Positions 46,747 through 55,650 of a stretch of DNA of 64,000 nucleotides are shown piece by piece; the stretch's first letter is position 1; every line of letters begins with the position of its first letter. The position numbers were made by a program, and so were the translations under genes. The notes below the pieces were generated by a model. The model was given only the letters and a program-made list of their open reading frames with translations, searched no databases and had not been told where the DNA came from. Source of the DNA: Rhizobium sp. RU20A (GTDB taxonomy: Bacteria; Pseudomonadota; Alphaproteobacteria; Rhizobiales; Rhizobiaceae); contig NZ_FTMB01000001.1 in NCBI RefSeq assembly GCF_900155885.1, positions 124,001-188,000 on the forward strand, in the 5' to 3' direction.

Positions 46747-48927
46747 ATGTCCGGCTCGAATAGCAGTCATCAGGATGTCGATATCGACCTCGCCGGTCTT
46801 TTCCGCGCGGTATGGGCGCGTCGTCGTCGCGTTCTGCTGGCAACCGTTGCGGTGGCTGGTCTGGCGTTCGTCGGTACGAGCCTTGTGGCGCCCGACTACC
46901 GGGCTGAAACACGGCTCCTGATTGAATCGCGTGAGCCGGCCTTCTCCAGCGGCAGCCAGCAGGCCCAGCAGCAGGCAGCGCCGTCCTTCGACGATCAGGC
47001 CATCGCCAGCCAGGTGCAAATCCTCCAGTCGGTCGATCTCATCAAGCAGGTTGCCCGGAACATGAAGCTCTACGAGCTGAAGGAATTCGATCCGACCGCC
47101 GATCCCTCGGCCATTTCCGATATCCTCGTCATGCTCGGGATCAAGAGCAATCCGCTCGATCTTGCCCCCGAGGAACGGGTGCTGAAGGAATTTATCGAAA
47201 AGCTCCAGGTCTACCAGGTCGAGAAGTCGCGCGTCGTCGCCATCCAGTTCACCTCCAAGGACCCGAAACTCGCCGCCGCCATCCCCAACGAGATGGCCAA
47301 GGTCTATCTGGATCTGCAAAGCGGCGCCAAGCTCGACACCAATTCCGAAGCGTCCCGCTGGCTGGAGCCTGAAATCGCCAATCTGCGCGAAAAGGTGCGG
47401 GAGGCCGAGGCGAAGGTCGCCGCCTATCGTTCCTCGTCGGATCTGCTGCCGACCGGCCAGACCGGCAACTTCGCCTCCCAGCAGCTCAACGACATCTCGC
47501 TGGAGCTTGCCCGCCTGCGCGGCGAGAAGGCCAATGCCATGGCCCGGGCCGAAGGCGTGCGCTCGGCGCTCGCCGCCGGCCGTTCACCCGATACGATCGC
47601 CGATGTCGTGGGCTCGCAGCTGATCCAGCGCCTGAAGGAGACGGAGACAAACCTTCAGGGCCAGATCGCCGATCTCTCGACAACGTTGCTCGACGGCCAT
47701 CCGCGCCTCAAGGGGCTGAAATCGCAGCTGCGCGACGTTCGCCAGCAGATCGAGCTCGAAAGCCGCAAGATCCTCTCCAGCCTCCAGAACGAGGCGAAGA
47801 CGGCGGAACTGCGCGAGCGGGAACTGGTCAAGCAACTGAACACGCTGAAGGCGGCCTCCGCGCAGGCCGGCGAGGATCAGGTGGGTCTCAATGCGCTGGA
47901 GCGTGAGGCGACCGCGCAGCGCCAGCTTCTGGAAACCTACCTTGCGCGTTACCGGGAGGCGACCTCGCGGACTGCGGAAGCGGCAACGCCGGCGGATGCC
48001 CGGATGGTCTCGGGCGCCGTCGTGCCGACCGAAGTGCATTTCCCGAAGGTGCTGCCGATCACCATCGTTGCGGCCCTTGCGACCTTCCTTGCCTACAGCG
48101 TCGCCATCATGCTCGCCGAACTCTTCAGCGGGCGCGCGCTTCGCCCTGTCGACGCCACGGCACGGCGCGAGGAGCCCGAGATTGACGAGGCGCGCGCGCA
48201 AGGCCACCCCGTGGACGATAAGGCGCGCCGCGAAACCGCAGCCAAAGCAATGCCGGCCGTAAATTCGCTGTTGGCCGCGACCGCTGAAGAGCGGCCGTCG
48301 CATAGGCACGCCGAAGACGCGGCAGAGGAGGCGGGCGACTATACGATCGAATCGGTGGCCGATCACCTGATCGACAGCGGTGCACCCCTTGCGCTCGTCG
48401 TGTCGCCGGGCGGCGATGCCGGTTCGACGGCGACCGTGCTCTTGGCCCGCGCCCTTTCCGAGGCCGGCCGCCGCGTCGTTCTGATCGATCTGACGGGATC
48501 TGCCTGTCCGACACGCCTGATGGCGCCGGCAGCCGATCTGCCTGGGATCACCGATCTCTTGACCGGCAATGCTGCCTTCTCTGACACGATCCATGCCGAC
48601 CGCCTGTCGGAGGCCGACATCATCCCGCAGGGCACGGCGGATGCCGTGCGCGCCATGCGCGCTGTCGATCGCCTGCGCATCATTCTCAACGCGCTCTGGG
48701 ACGCTTATGACGTTGTGGTGGTGGAATGCGGGCCGGCCGATGCCGGCGCCATCTCGCGCATCGCACCCTCGCTCGAAACCGACATCATCATCTCCGCAGG
48801 CAACATGACGAGCGAGACGATCGTCGAGACCGTCGTTGCGCTGGCCGAACGCGGCCATACGGAAATTGCCTTGATGACGGGCAGCGAAACGCAACGATCC
48901 GGCCCGGCCCGCCGCCGGGCGGCCTGA
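46747..48927 (+). CDS. Wzz/GumC-type polysaccharide co-polymerase with degenerate BY-kinase domain
   Basis: A 726-residue inner-membrane protein. It has a Wzz domain with TM1 (residues ~28-48), a periplasmic coiled-coil region (~180-410; EPEIANLREKVREAEAKVAA), TM2 (~435-460), a low-complexity acidic linker (~465-535) and a C-terminal P-loop-like domain (~540-715). That domain aligns with BY-kinases, but its Walker A reads SPGGDAGSTATVLLA without the Lys, the Walker A' region is VVLIDLTGS, and no tyrosine cluster ends the protein. It likely controls chain length or export with the Wza-like protein, without kinase activity. The ATG has GGAG upstream. Confidence 0.86.
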   Translation: MSGSNSSHQDVDIDLAGLFRAVWARRRRVLLATVAVAGLAFVGTSLVAPDYRAETRLLIESREPAFSSGSQQAQQQAAPSFDDQAIASQVQILQSVDLIKQVARNMKLYELKEFDPTADPSAISDILVMLGIKSNPLDLAPEERVLKEFIEKLQVYQVEKSRVVAIQFTSKDPKLAAAIPNEMAKVYLDLQSGAKLDTNSEASRWLEPEIANLREKVREAEAKVAAYRSSSDLLPTGQTGNFASQQLNDISLELARLRGEKANAMARAEGVRSALAAGRSPDTIADVVGSQLIQRLKETETNLQGQIADLSTTLLDGHPRLKGLKSQLRDVRQQIELESRKILSSLQNEAKTAELRERELVKQLNTLKAASAQAGEDQVGLNALEREATAQRQLLETYLARYREATSRTAEAATPADARMVSGAVVPTEVHFPKVLPITIVAALATFLAYSVAIMLAELFSGRALRPVDATARREEPEIDEARAQGHPVDDKARRETAAKAMPAVNSLLAATAEERPSHRHAEDAAEEAGDYTIESVADHLIDSGAPLALVVSPGGDAGSTATVLLARALSEAGRRVVLIDLTGSACPTRLMAPAADLPGITDLLTGNAAFSDTIHADRLSEADIIPQGTADAVRAMRAVDRLRIILNALWDAYDVVVVECGPADAGAISRIAPSLETDIIISAGNMTSETIVETVVALAERGHTEIALMTGSETQRSGPARRRAA

Positions 48928-48934
48928 GGCAAGC

Positions 48935-50218
48935 CTAGCTCTCCGGTCCGTCGTCGTTGCCGGGGCCGGGCGCTTTCTCCGCTTGCCCCCGGCTGCGCAG
49001 CTTCTGGATCGCTGCGTACAGACGGCGGTTGCCCTTGATGGCGGTCTTCGCCAAGACCTTGGCACGATGCAGCCCAGCCATCAGCCGGCCGGAGACCGTC
49101 AGCGGCACCACGATGTCATGCTGCGGTGTCGTGACCGAACACCAGGATCGCTTGTACTGCTGGTCGCCGATGCCGAAATCGAAGAGCGCGGCACCCGTGC
49201 CGACGAGGTCGTGGATCATCCGGTAGAACAGAAGCTCGCCCGGGCTCGCGTCCGCCGCCAGCGTCTCGTCGATCGAGCCGAACTGGCAGATGACATGGCC
49301 GCCCTTGCGCGACAGGCCGGCAATGGCAACGATCCGGCCATCCTGCGCGTTGGTAAGCCGGATCGCGTGAAGCTGAAGGGCGTAGCTGTTCGGTTCGGTC
49401 CGCTTTTTCACCAACTCATGGAAGAAGCGTTGGGTGGCGGCATCCTTGAAGACGTTGGGAAGGCCGAGCGCCTTGAAGCGGATCGCCTTCTGCTCGAAGA
49501 AGAGGTCGAGGAGGGCGGCGCGTCCGGCATCTGTCTCGGGGATCACATGCTCATAGCCGCCGAGCGCCTCCAGCCGCTTTTCCGAAACCCTGAATTTCTT
49601 GCGCCGTCGCTTGGCATTGACCTGCGCGAGCGTCGCCTCGAAATCCGAAAGAAGCGGCAGCTGGTAGGAGGCGTTCTGATTGAGGAGGGTCGGGAGATCG
49701 GCGAGCGGACTGCGCTGGCCGCGCCAGTCGAGGGCTACCTTCTCCAGCACGACGAGATCGGCGAGACGATGCAGCTTCACGAGCGCCTCGACGAGCAACG
49801 CGTTCGGGATTGGCGGGCAATCGGCCGCAAACAGCCCCGTGTTCAGGTTGCTGTGCGGCGAGCCGATGAAACGGGCGAGGCGGAACGGGCCGCGCCTGAC
49901 GATCTCGAGCGGCAGGAGGAAGGCGGTGCGCCGGTCGATTCGTCCCCGGATGATCGCGAGCTTGCTGCCATGCGCCTTCGCCCAGGCGGCGCACCAGTCA
50001 AAACTCTGGTGCAGCGAGGTTTCCTCGCGCTGCTCCAGCGCGCGCCATTCGCTTTCGAGCGATGCGAGACTGACATGCACGGTGATGGTCAGCAAGCCGG
50101 TCGCAGGATCCGTCTCCAGCCCGTCATGCGTCGCGGCACGCACGCCGCGGACCCGGCGACCTGAAATCGCCGAGTGCTGGAGGAGAGTGCCCGTCGGTTC
50201 CGGACGAAGGGTGAGCAT
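48935..50218 (-). CDS. GNAT/CelD-like protein of the polysaccharide locus
   Basis: A 427-residue cytoplasmic protein of the FemAB/BioF2-like GNAT group (Acetyltransf_6, CelD). Visible elements are LESEWRALEQREETSLHQSFDW at the start (quoted in part), the basic RRRKKFRVSEKRLEALGGY in the middle, IVAIAGLSRKGGHVICQFGS and the late DFGIGDQQYKRSWCSV. Such proteins occur in cellulose and exopolysaccharide loci and are thought to acylate the glycan or its lipid-linked precursor. The start at 50218 (MLTLRPEPTG) is preferred over 50275. It is convergent with the co-polymerase, 7 bp apart. Confidence 0.8.
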   Translation of the reverse strand: MLTLRPEPTGTLLQHSAISGRRVRGVRAATHDGLETDPATGLLTITVHVSLASLESEWRALEQREETSLHQSFDWCAAWAKAHGSKLAIIRGRIDRRTAFLLPLEIVRRGPFRLARFIGSPHSNLNTGLFAADCPPIPNALLVEALVKLHRLADLVVLEKVALDWRGQRSPLADLPTLLNQNASYQLPLLSDFEATLAQVNAKRRRKKFRVSEKRLEALGGYEHVIPETDAGRAALLDLFFEQKAIRFKALGLPNVFKDAATQRFFHELVKKRTEPNSYALQLHAIRLTNAQDGRIVAIAGLSRKGGHVICQFGSIDETLAADASPGELLFYRMIHDLVGTGAALFDFGIGDQQYKRSWCSVTTPQHDIVVPLTVSGRLMAGLHRAKVLAKTAIKGNRRLYAAIQKLRSRGQAEKAPGPGNDDGPES

Positions 50219-50426
50219 TGGCAAAACCTGTTGCGCGTTCCGTTCTGTCCGCAGATTGCACGGCTTCCCCGACAAAAGCGTTTCGCGCGGGCAAGTGGTG
50301 CGCGTCGGGCACCGCTTTCCGTGAATTTCGGTTAGCGCGACGTTAAACGGGCCTTGGCGAGCAGATCACGAGGCCGGCTGGCGGATAAGATTGGCTATTC
50401 TTCTTCTTGGTTTCCGCAGCACCGCT

Positions 50427-51167
50427 TCAGCGGAGGCGTCCTGTCGCCAGCGCTTCGGCCCACTCGGCATCGCCGCGCAGCTCGGCAAGCCGTGCCATCC
50501 GCATGTGGTCGTAGGCAACGACCCTGAAGCTGACATCGATATCGTGCTCTCCAAGATGCAGAACGGCGTAGCGCGCCTCCGGACTGCCGCTCTCGACCGT
50601 GTGCGAGAAGGGCTCATCGTCGCGGTATGCCTGGCATCCGACGCTGCCCGGATTGAGGACGCTCCGTCCGTCGGCCAGTCTGACAAGACCCGCAAGATGC
50701 GTATGGCCGCACAGCATCAGCCTGGCCTCGCACTGCTGAGCGAGTGCTTCGATATGCGCGCTGCTGGCCAGTTGCATCCTGCCATCGCTGGACGGCTGGT
50801 GAAGCCAGTACGTCGTGTCATCGACCGGATTGGCGTGGCAGAGAAGGACGCCGGCCTGCGGTGTCACGGTCGCGGGCAGGTTGGCGAGCCAGTTCAGGTG
50901 TTGCGTCGCCAACTCTGCCCAAGCCGGTCGATCCCACACGCCCATGGCGTCGGGATGTTTCTGCACGAGCCAACGATCGTGATTGCCGCGCACGGTCGGA
51001 ATATTCCGTGCCATCAGGATGTCGGCTGTGCGGGCGGCATTCAAAACGCCGCTGACGGTATCGCCGAGATTGACGATGTCGGTAACGCCCAGGCGTTCGA
51101 TGTCCGACAGCACCGCTTCCAGCGCGAGATCATTGCCATGGACGTCGGCGATCACGGCAAGGCGCAT
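50427..51167 (-). CDS. Calcineurin-like metallophosphoesterase
   Basis: A 246-residue cytosolic enzyme of the YfcE/MJ0936-like class. The five metal-binding blocks are all present: VIADVHGN (residues ~5-12), NLGDTVSG, VRGNHDRWL, LLCHANP and MLCGHTHLAG. It should be a dinuclear-metal phosphodiesterase or phosphatase; the substrate is unknown. It lies three bases beyond the DUF2842 gene on the same strand, so the two are probably co-transcribed. Confidence 0.92.
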   Translation of the reverse strand: MRLAVIADVHGNDLALEAVLSDIERLGVTDIVNLGDTVSGVLNAARTADILMARNIPTVRGNHDRWLVQKHPDAMGVWDRPAWAELATQHLNWLANLPATVTPQAGVLLCHANPVDDTTYWLHQPSSDGRMQLASSAHIEALAQQCEARLMLCGHTHLAGLVRLADGRSVLNPGSVGCQAYRDDEPFSHTVESGSPEARYAVLHLGEHDIDVSFRVVAYDHMRMARLAELRGDAEWAEALATGRLR

Positions 51168-51170
51168 CGC

Positions 51171-51389
51171 TCAGCCCTTCTTTGGCGGCAGCGGCCCGGC
51201 CATCCACTTGATGATCAGCATGGCCGGCAGGATCCAGAAGATGCCCGAGATCAGGAAATAGAGGAGGTGGATCCACCAGGGCGATTCCGCCAGCCGGGCA
51301 GCGGCAATGGTGGTGGCGAGGAGGGCATAGACGAGCACGAGGATGATGATCAGGATCGTGCCGATGAACTTGCGAAGACGCGGGGGCAT
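51171..51389 (-). CDS. DUF2842 membrane protein
   Basis: A 72-residue protein with two transmembrane helices (residues ~8-32 and ~42-63) and a basic C-terminal tail (PLPPKKG). It has the DUF2842 pattern typical of alphaproteobacteria. The start [11 protein letters not shown] at 51389 was chosen because the longer frame to 51461 has no family support. It is divergent from ctaA and precedes the metallophosphoesterase by three bases. Function unknown; the link to ctaA suggests cytochrome oxidase or membrane biology, by position only. Confidence 0.82.
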   Translation of the reverse strand: MPPRLRKFIGTILIIILVLVYALLATTIAAARLAESPWWIHLLYFLISGIFWILPAMLIIKWMAGPLPPKKG

Positions 51390-51481
51390 GAAACCTCTGT
51401 CGCTGCGGGAATGGGAAACGGCCGGCGCGTCACGCACCTGCAAACCGGGCCGCGACCGCATGCCGCAAAGCCCCGGGCCTT

Positions 51482-51592
51482 GTCTTGCACGCGATGGTCA
51501 GGCAAATCAACGGCCAAAGAGACGGTCCGGCAACGTGCAAGACGACGCGCCGGCGTGCCCGGCGGCCGCTGACGGCCAAGACGCCGCACGCC
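51482..51592 (+). other. Candidate structured RNA leader of ctaA
   Basis: Two strong foldable blocks lie 33 nt before the ctaA start. Block P1: GTCTTGCACG (51482-51491) pairs perfectly with CGTGCAAGAC (51534-51543), enclosing a 42-nt segment with two mutually exclusive small helices (TGGTC/GGCCA or GGCC/GGTC). Block P2: GGCGTGC (51552-51558) pairs with GCACGCC (51586-51592), then GGCG with CGCC, then GCCG with CGGC around a CTGA loop, making 15 base pairs. The pattern looks like a cis-regulatory leader. I do not recognise it as a named Rfam family. Confidence 0.5.
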
Positions 51593-51624
51593 CCCGGCCA
51601 CCGGAACCGGAAAGAGGAGCCACC

Positions 51625-52743
51625 ATGTCCAGCGTCCACCACCAGAGCCTTTCCCTGGCCGATGTCGCCGACAGCCGCGCCGCAGCGACCCGCATCGAGG
51701 CCAATCGCCGTCTGGTGCGCGGCTGGCTCGCGATCGTGCTCTTCACGCTGTTTTCACTGGTTCTGGTCGGCGGCGCGACGCGGCTGACCGAATCGGGCCT
51801 CTCGATCACCGAATGGAAGCCGATCCACGGCGCGCTGCCGCCGCTGAGCGTTGCGGAGTGGGAAGAGGAATTCACCCTCTACAAGCAGATCCCGCAATAT
51901 CAGCAGATCAACAAGGGCATGACGCTGGAGGAGTTCAAGACGATCTTCTGGTGGGAGTGGGCGCATCGCCTGCTGGCCCGCTCCATCGGCGTGATCTTTG
52001 CCCTGCCGCTTCTGTTTTTCTGGGTCACGGGCCGCATCGAAAAACGCATCCGCCTGCCCCTCGTCGGCCTGCTGGCGCTCGGCGGTTTCCAGGGTTTTAT
52101 CGGCTGGTGGATGGTATCATCCGGTCTCGCGGACCGTGTCTCCGTCAGCCAGTACCGGCTCGCCGTGCATCTGACGATCGCCTGCGCGATCTTTGCCGCG
52201 ACCGTCTGGATCATGCGGGGCCTGACCCCGCAGGCCGTCGATCCCGCCGCAAGGCCGGCGCGCCACCGCATGGCGGCGATCCTCGCCTGTTTCGCGCTGT
52301 TCCAGATCTATCTCGGCGCGCTCGTGGCGGGTCTCGATGCGGGATTGACCTACAACACCTGGCCGCTGATGGACGGCGCCATCGTGCCCGCGGATCTCTT
52401 CATCCAGCAGCCCTGGTGGATCAATCTGTTTGAAAATGTGAAGACTGTGCAGTTCGTCCACCGTCTTGGCGGCTACGCGCTGTTTGCGCTGGCGCTGATC
52501 CATATGATCGCCGCGCTGCGCACCGCGCCCGGCAGCGTCCACACCCGCCGTGCCGTAATCCTCTTCTGTCTTGTGGCGGCCCAGGCTGCGATCGGCATCA
52601 CGACGCTGCTGCTGGCGGTGCCGATCGGCTGGGCGCTCGCCCATCAGGGCGGCGCGCTGATCGTGCTCGGCTTTGCCGTCGCCCACTGGCGTGGCTTTGT
52701 GGGCGAATATCCGCGCCCGCGTGCGGTCGGCGCGCCCGCCTGA
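51625..52743 (+). CDS. ctaA: Heme A synthase (COX15/CtaA type 2)
   Basis: A 372-residue inner-membrane enzyme that oxidises heme O to heme A for aa3-type cytochrome oxidase. It has eight TM helices in two halves, with the heme-ligand histidines in [32 protein letters not shown] and AHQGGA. The early [21 protein letters not shown] is a hallmark. The start at 51625 is supported by AAAGAGGAG. It follows the structured leader and is convergent with argC. Confidence 0.94.
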   Translation: MSSVHHQSLSLADVADSRAAATRIEANRRLVRGWLAIVLFTLFSLVLVGGATRLTESGLSITEWKPIHGALPPLSVAEWEEEFTLYKQIPQYQQINKGMTLEEFKTIFWWEWAHRLLARSIGVIFALPLLFFWVTGRIEKRIRLPLVGLLALGGFQGFIGWWMVSSGLADRVSVSQYRLAVHLTIACAIFAATVWIMRGLTPQAVDPAARPARHRMAAILACFALFQIYLGALVAGLDAGLTYNTWPLMDGAIVPADLFIQQPWWINLFENVKTVQFVHRLGGYALFALALIHMIAALRTAPGSVHTRRAVILFCLVAAQAAIGITTLLLAVPIGWALAHQGGALIVLGFAVAHWRGFVGEYPRPRAVGAPA

Positions 52744-52761
52744 TGGGGCGCGCACGACCAC

Positions 52762-52781
52762 AAGGGTTTTGATCAACCCTT
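52762..52781. terminator. Short hairpin between ctaA and argC
   Basis: AAGGGTT pairs with AACCCTT over TTGATC, overlapping the argC stop codon. With no T-run it is at most a weak terminator. Confidence 0.3.
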
Positions 52782-53705
52782 CAGCATCATGTCCATGTTC
52801 TGGACGGCTGCGCCCGAGGCGCCCTTGCCGAGATTGTCGAGAAGGGCGACGAGGTTGACGTGGTCCTGGCCCGGCGTGCCGCAGACGAAAAGCTTCATGC
52901 GGTCGGTATTGGCAAGCTCCACGGCATCGATGCGGGCAAGGCCCTTGCTCTCTTCCAGCGGCACGACCTCGACGATCGACTGTCCCGCATAGTGGTCGGC
53001 AAGCGTTGCATGCAGGCGCTCAAGCGTCGCGCCGTCCTGCATGTCGGAAAGGTAGACCGGCACCTGAACGATCATGCCCTGCGGGAAGCGGCCGACGGAG
53101 GGAGAGAAGAGGGGCGCGCGGCCAAGGAGCCCGTGCATCTGCATCTCAGGGACATGCTTGTGCTTCAGCGGCAGGCCGTAGAGGAAGTGCGGGGAGGCGA
53201 TGTGCTCGGCATGGCCGGCATCTTCCATCTGCGCGATCATCTGCTTGCCGCCGCCGGTATAGCCGGAGACCGCATTGACGGTGACCGGGTAATCCTCCGG
53301 CAGAAAGCCGGCCTGACGAAGCGGCCGGATGAGGCCGATCGCGCCGGTCGGGTAGCAGCCGGGGTTGGCGCAGTAGCGGGCGGATGCGATCTTCTTCGCC
53401 TGGTCCCTGTCCATCTCCGCAAAGCCATAGGCCCAGTTGGGATCGACGCGGTGCGCCGTCGAGGTGTCGATGATCCGCACCGTGTTGTTGCCGGCAAGCA
53501 TGGCGACCGCTTCCTTGGCGGCGTCGTCGGGAAGGCACAGGATCGCGATGTCGGCGCTGTTCAAGAGTTCCTCGCGAAGGCCGGCATTGCGGCGCTCGGC
53601 CTCGGGGATCGACAGAAGCTCCACATCGTCGCGGCCTGCCATGCGGGTGCGGATCTGCAGTCCCGTGGTGCCGTGCTCGCCATCGATGAAGATCTTCGGT
53701 TTCAT
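52773..53705 (-). CDS. argC: N-acetyl-gamma-glutamyl-phosphate reductase, type 2
   Basis: A 310-residue NADPH enzyme of arginine synthesis, of the short type 2 class. It has a Rossmann start ([15 protein letters not shown]), [14 protein letters not shown], the catalytic Cys in [15 protein letters not shown] (near residue 117) and the late His region. It lies about 200 bp downstream of rpsI on the same strand. The order rplM-rpsI-argC is common in Rhizobiales. Confidence 0.95.
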   Translation of the reverse strand: MKPKIFIDGEHGTTGLQIRTRMAGRDDVELLSIPEAERRNAGLREELLNSADIAILCLPDDAAKEAVAMLAGNNTVRIIDTSTAHRVDPNWAYGFAEMDRDQAKKIASARYCANPGCYPTGAIGLIRPLRQAGFLPEDYPVTVNAVSGYTGGGKQMIAQMEDAGHAEHIASPHFLYGLPLKHKHVPEMQMHGLLGRAPLFSPSVGRFPQGMIVQVPVYLSDMQDGATLERLHATLADHYAGQSIVEVVPLEESKGLARIDAVELANTDRMKLFVCGTPGQDHVNLVALLDNLGKGASGAAVQNMDMMLKG

Positions 53706-53843
53706 GCTGATCGTCCTTTTTGGTCAGGGGCTTGCCGTCGTTTACGGACTCAATGTGACAGGCGCTTGACTCAATGTCTGAAGAGGGGAGGTCACGACCT
53801 ATACCGTCTGGTCATTTCAGCGGCAAGGCGATGGCCAAAACGA

Positions 53844-53870
53844 AAAAAGCGGAGCCGAGGCCCCGCTTTC
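53844..53870 (-). terminator. Terminator after rpsI
   Basis: A hairpin AAAGCGGGG / CCGCTTT-type (one mismatch) is followed on the minus strand by TTTTTTCG, 30 bases beyond the rpsI stop. Confidence 0.7.
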
Positions 53871-53899
53871 CATTCGATCCGTTTCCGGTTCCGAAGCGA

Positions 53900-54370
53900 T
53901 TAGCGCTTGGAGAACTGGAACGAACGGCGGGCCTTGGCCTTACCGTACTTCTTACGCTCGACAACGCGGCTGTCGCGGGTCAGGAAGCCGCCCTTCTTCA
54001 GGACCGAGCGCAGGCCCGGCTCGAAGTAGGTCAGCGCCTTGGAGATGCCGTGACGAACGGCACCGGCCTGACCGGACAGACCACCACCGGCAACGGTGGC
54101 GTCGATGTCGAACTGACCCGAGCGGGCAGCGGCGACGATCGGCTGCTGCAGGATCATCTGCAGAACCGGACGGGCGAAGTAGGCTTCGTACGGCTTGCCA
54201 TTGATCGTGATCTTGCCGGAGCCGGCCTTGACCCAAACGCGGGCGACGGCGTCCTTACGCTTGCCGGTCGCGTAGGAGCGGCCCTGGGCGTCGACCTTGC
54301 GGACGTGAACGGGAGCGGCAGCTTCCGACGACGTCGTGGCGAGATCTTTCAGAGAAGAGAGGTCGGCCAT
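53900..54370 (-). CDS. rpsI: 30S ribosomal protein S9
   Basis: A 156-residue protein. The S9 core (residues ~32-156) starts [20 protein letters not shown] and ends in the conserved [17 protein letters not shown], which reaches the P-site tRNA. A 30-residue N-terminal extension ([18 protein letters not shown]) is typical of alphaproteobacteria. Its start overlaps the rplM stop by one base (TGATG), so it is coupled to L13. Confidence 0.98.
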   Translation of the reverse strand: MADLSSLKDLATTSSEAAAPVHVRKVDAQGRSYATGKRKDAVARVWVKAGSGKITINGKPYEAYFARPVLQMILQQPIVAAARSGQFDIDATVAGGGLSGQAGAVRHGISKALTYFEPGLRSVLKKGGFLTRDSRVVERKKYGKAKARRSFQFSKR

Positions 54371-54834
54371 CAGGCGCTCCTTGTATTCTTGCTGTTCAGC
54401 TTGGCGACGTCGAGAACGACGGGCTGCTGGGCTTCATGCGGGTGAGCGGCGCCGGCGTAGACACGCAGGTTCTTCATCTGGCGACGGCCGAGCGGGCCGC
54501 GCGGAACCATGCGCTCGACAGCCTTTTCGAGAACACGCTCCGGGAAGCGGCCTTCGATGATCTGGCGCGCGGTGCGCTCCTTGATGCCGCCCGGGTAACC
54601 GGTGTGCCAGTAGTACTTCTTGTCAGAGTACTTCTTGCCGGTCAGGACGCACTTTTCAGCGTTGATGACGATGACGTTGTCGCCGTCGTCAACGTGGGGG
54701 GTGTAGGTCGGCTTGTGCTTGCCGCGCAGGTGGTTCGCGATGATCGTCGCGAGACGACCCACAACGAGGCCTTCGGCATCGATGAGGATCCACTTCTTCT
54801 CCACCTCGGCGGGCTTCTGAACGAAGGTTGCCAT
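54370..54834 (-). CDS. rplM: 50S ribosomal protein L13
   Basis: A 154-residue ribosomal protein. Motifs are [50 protein letters not shown] and [20 protein letters not shown]. The start [13 protein letters not shown] at 54834 matches the family. It is transcribed from the consensus promoter at 54960-54988 with a leader of about 118 nt, and followed by rpsI. Confidence 0.98.
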   Translation of the reverse strand: MATFVQKPAEVEKKWILIDAEGLVVGRLATIIANHLRGKHKPTYTPHVDDGDNVIVINAEKCVLTGKKYSDKKYYWHTGYPGGIKERTARQIIEGRFPERVLEKAVERMVPRGPLGRRQMKNLRVYAGAAHPHEAQQPVVLDVAKLNSKNTRSA

Positions 54835-54927
54835 TGTCTTTTCTTTCCTTGGACCCCGGCGCCAGAGAGAGGCGGGGGCGTTTCTTGTTGCTTGGTTTCG
54901 GCCGGCCCGTGGGATGCCGAAAAACAA

Positions 54928-54949
54928 TTGCAGGCACGAAGGCCTGCAA
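54928..54949 (-). promoter_or_regulatory. Leader hairpin at 5' end of rplM-rpsI mRNA
   Basis: TTGCAGGC and GCCTGCAA form an 8-bp stem with a 6-base loop. It begins about four bases after the predicted transcription start, so nearly the first transcribed bases are sequestered. It may stabilise the mRNA or bind L13/S9 for autoregulation. Confidence 0.5.
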
Positions 54950-54959
54950 TCCGGGCGGT

Positions 54960-54988
54960 CTATACGCGAGAGCCTGAAAAGCGTCAAG
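54960..54988 (-). promoter_or_regulatory. rplM-rpsI promoter
   Basis: On the minus strand CTTGAC (54983-54988) is a perfect rhizobial -35 box, with a 17-base spacer and GTATAG (54960-54965) as -10. The expected start is near 54953. Confidence 0.75.
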
Positions 54989-55029
54989 ATGACGGTTTCT
55001 AGCACCCTGGAAAATTAAATAACAAAAAC

Positions 55030-55063
55030 AATCACCTAAATGTGTGGTTTTTGAATACCACAC
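55030..55063 (-). terminator. Terminator after the thioesterase gene
   Basis: GTGTGGT (55042-55048) pairs with ACCACAC (55057-55063), directly after the thioesterase stop codon. On the minus strand it is followed by an AT-rich run including TTGTTTTTG. Confidence 0.65.
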
Positions 55064-55495
55064 TTATCTCGGCGGAATCGAGAAGGTCGCGGTCGCCTGC
55101 GCCACGATTTCATCGCCGTCGGCCGGCCGAATCCGCGTTTCCACCACCGCCAGCCGCTTGCCGAGTTTCAGGATCTCGCCCCGGCATTCCAACGGCCCCG
55201 GCGGCGGGCGCAGCAGGAAATTGATCGAGAGGTTGGTGGTGACAGCCAGCGCCACCGGGCCGATATGGGCAAGGATCGTCACATAGGAGGTGACATCGCA
55301 GAGCGTGAAGAGCGTGGGGCCGGACACCGTACCGCCGGGACGCAGATGCCGCTCGATGGGATCGAGCCGCATCGCCGCCGTTCCGGGCCCGACAGCGCTG
55401 ACGAGGAAGAGCCGGCCATCGGCATGCAGCTGCGGAAAATCCCGGTCCATGAACCCGTTGAGATCGTCCACCGTCATGATCGGCGTCAGGGCCAT
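55064..55495 (-). CDS. PaaI-family thioesterase
   Basis: A 143-residue hot-dog-fold protein. The core has PGGTVSGPTLFTLCDVTSYVTIL (with the catalytic Asp region), LAVTTNLSINFLLRPPPGP and RLAVVETRI. It should hydrolyse an acyl-CoA of unknown type. It is divergent from the enoyl-CoA hydratase across a 155-bp spacer, which suggests a joint role in acyl-CoA metabolism. The start may be 55495 or 55498; the AAAGGAG upstream fits 55495 slightly better. Confidence 0.86.
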   Translation of the reverse strand: MALTPIMTVDDLNGFMDRDFPQLHADGRLFLVSAVGPGTAAMRLDPIERHLRPGGTVSGPTLFTLCDVTSYVTILAHIGPVALAVTTNLSINFLLRPPPGPLECRGEILKLGKRLAVVETRIRPADGDEIVAQATATFSIPPR

Positions 55496-55650
55496 CATAC
55501 TCTCCTTTTGCGCTCTCGCCAAAGGAGTAGGCAGGCCGCCCGTGCTCCGCAACCCCTGCGGAAGTCTGAAGGTGTTTATGCAATGGCGTCTTGAATGGGG
55601 TCCGCAGGGCGCGTAGCACAAAGAAAAGCTGGCACGGCAAGGAGAGCAGC

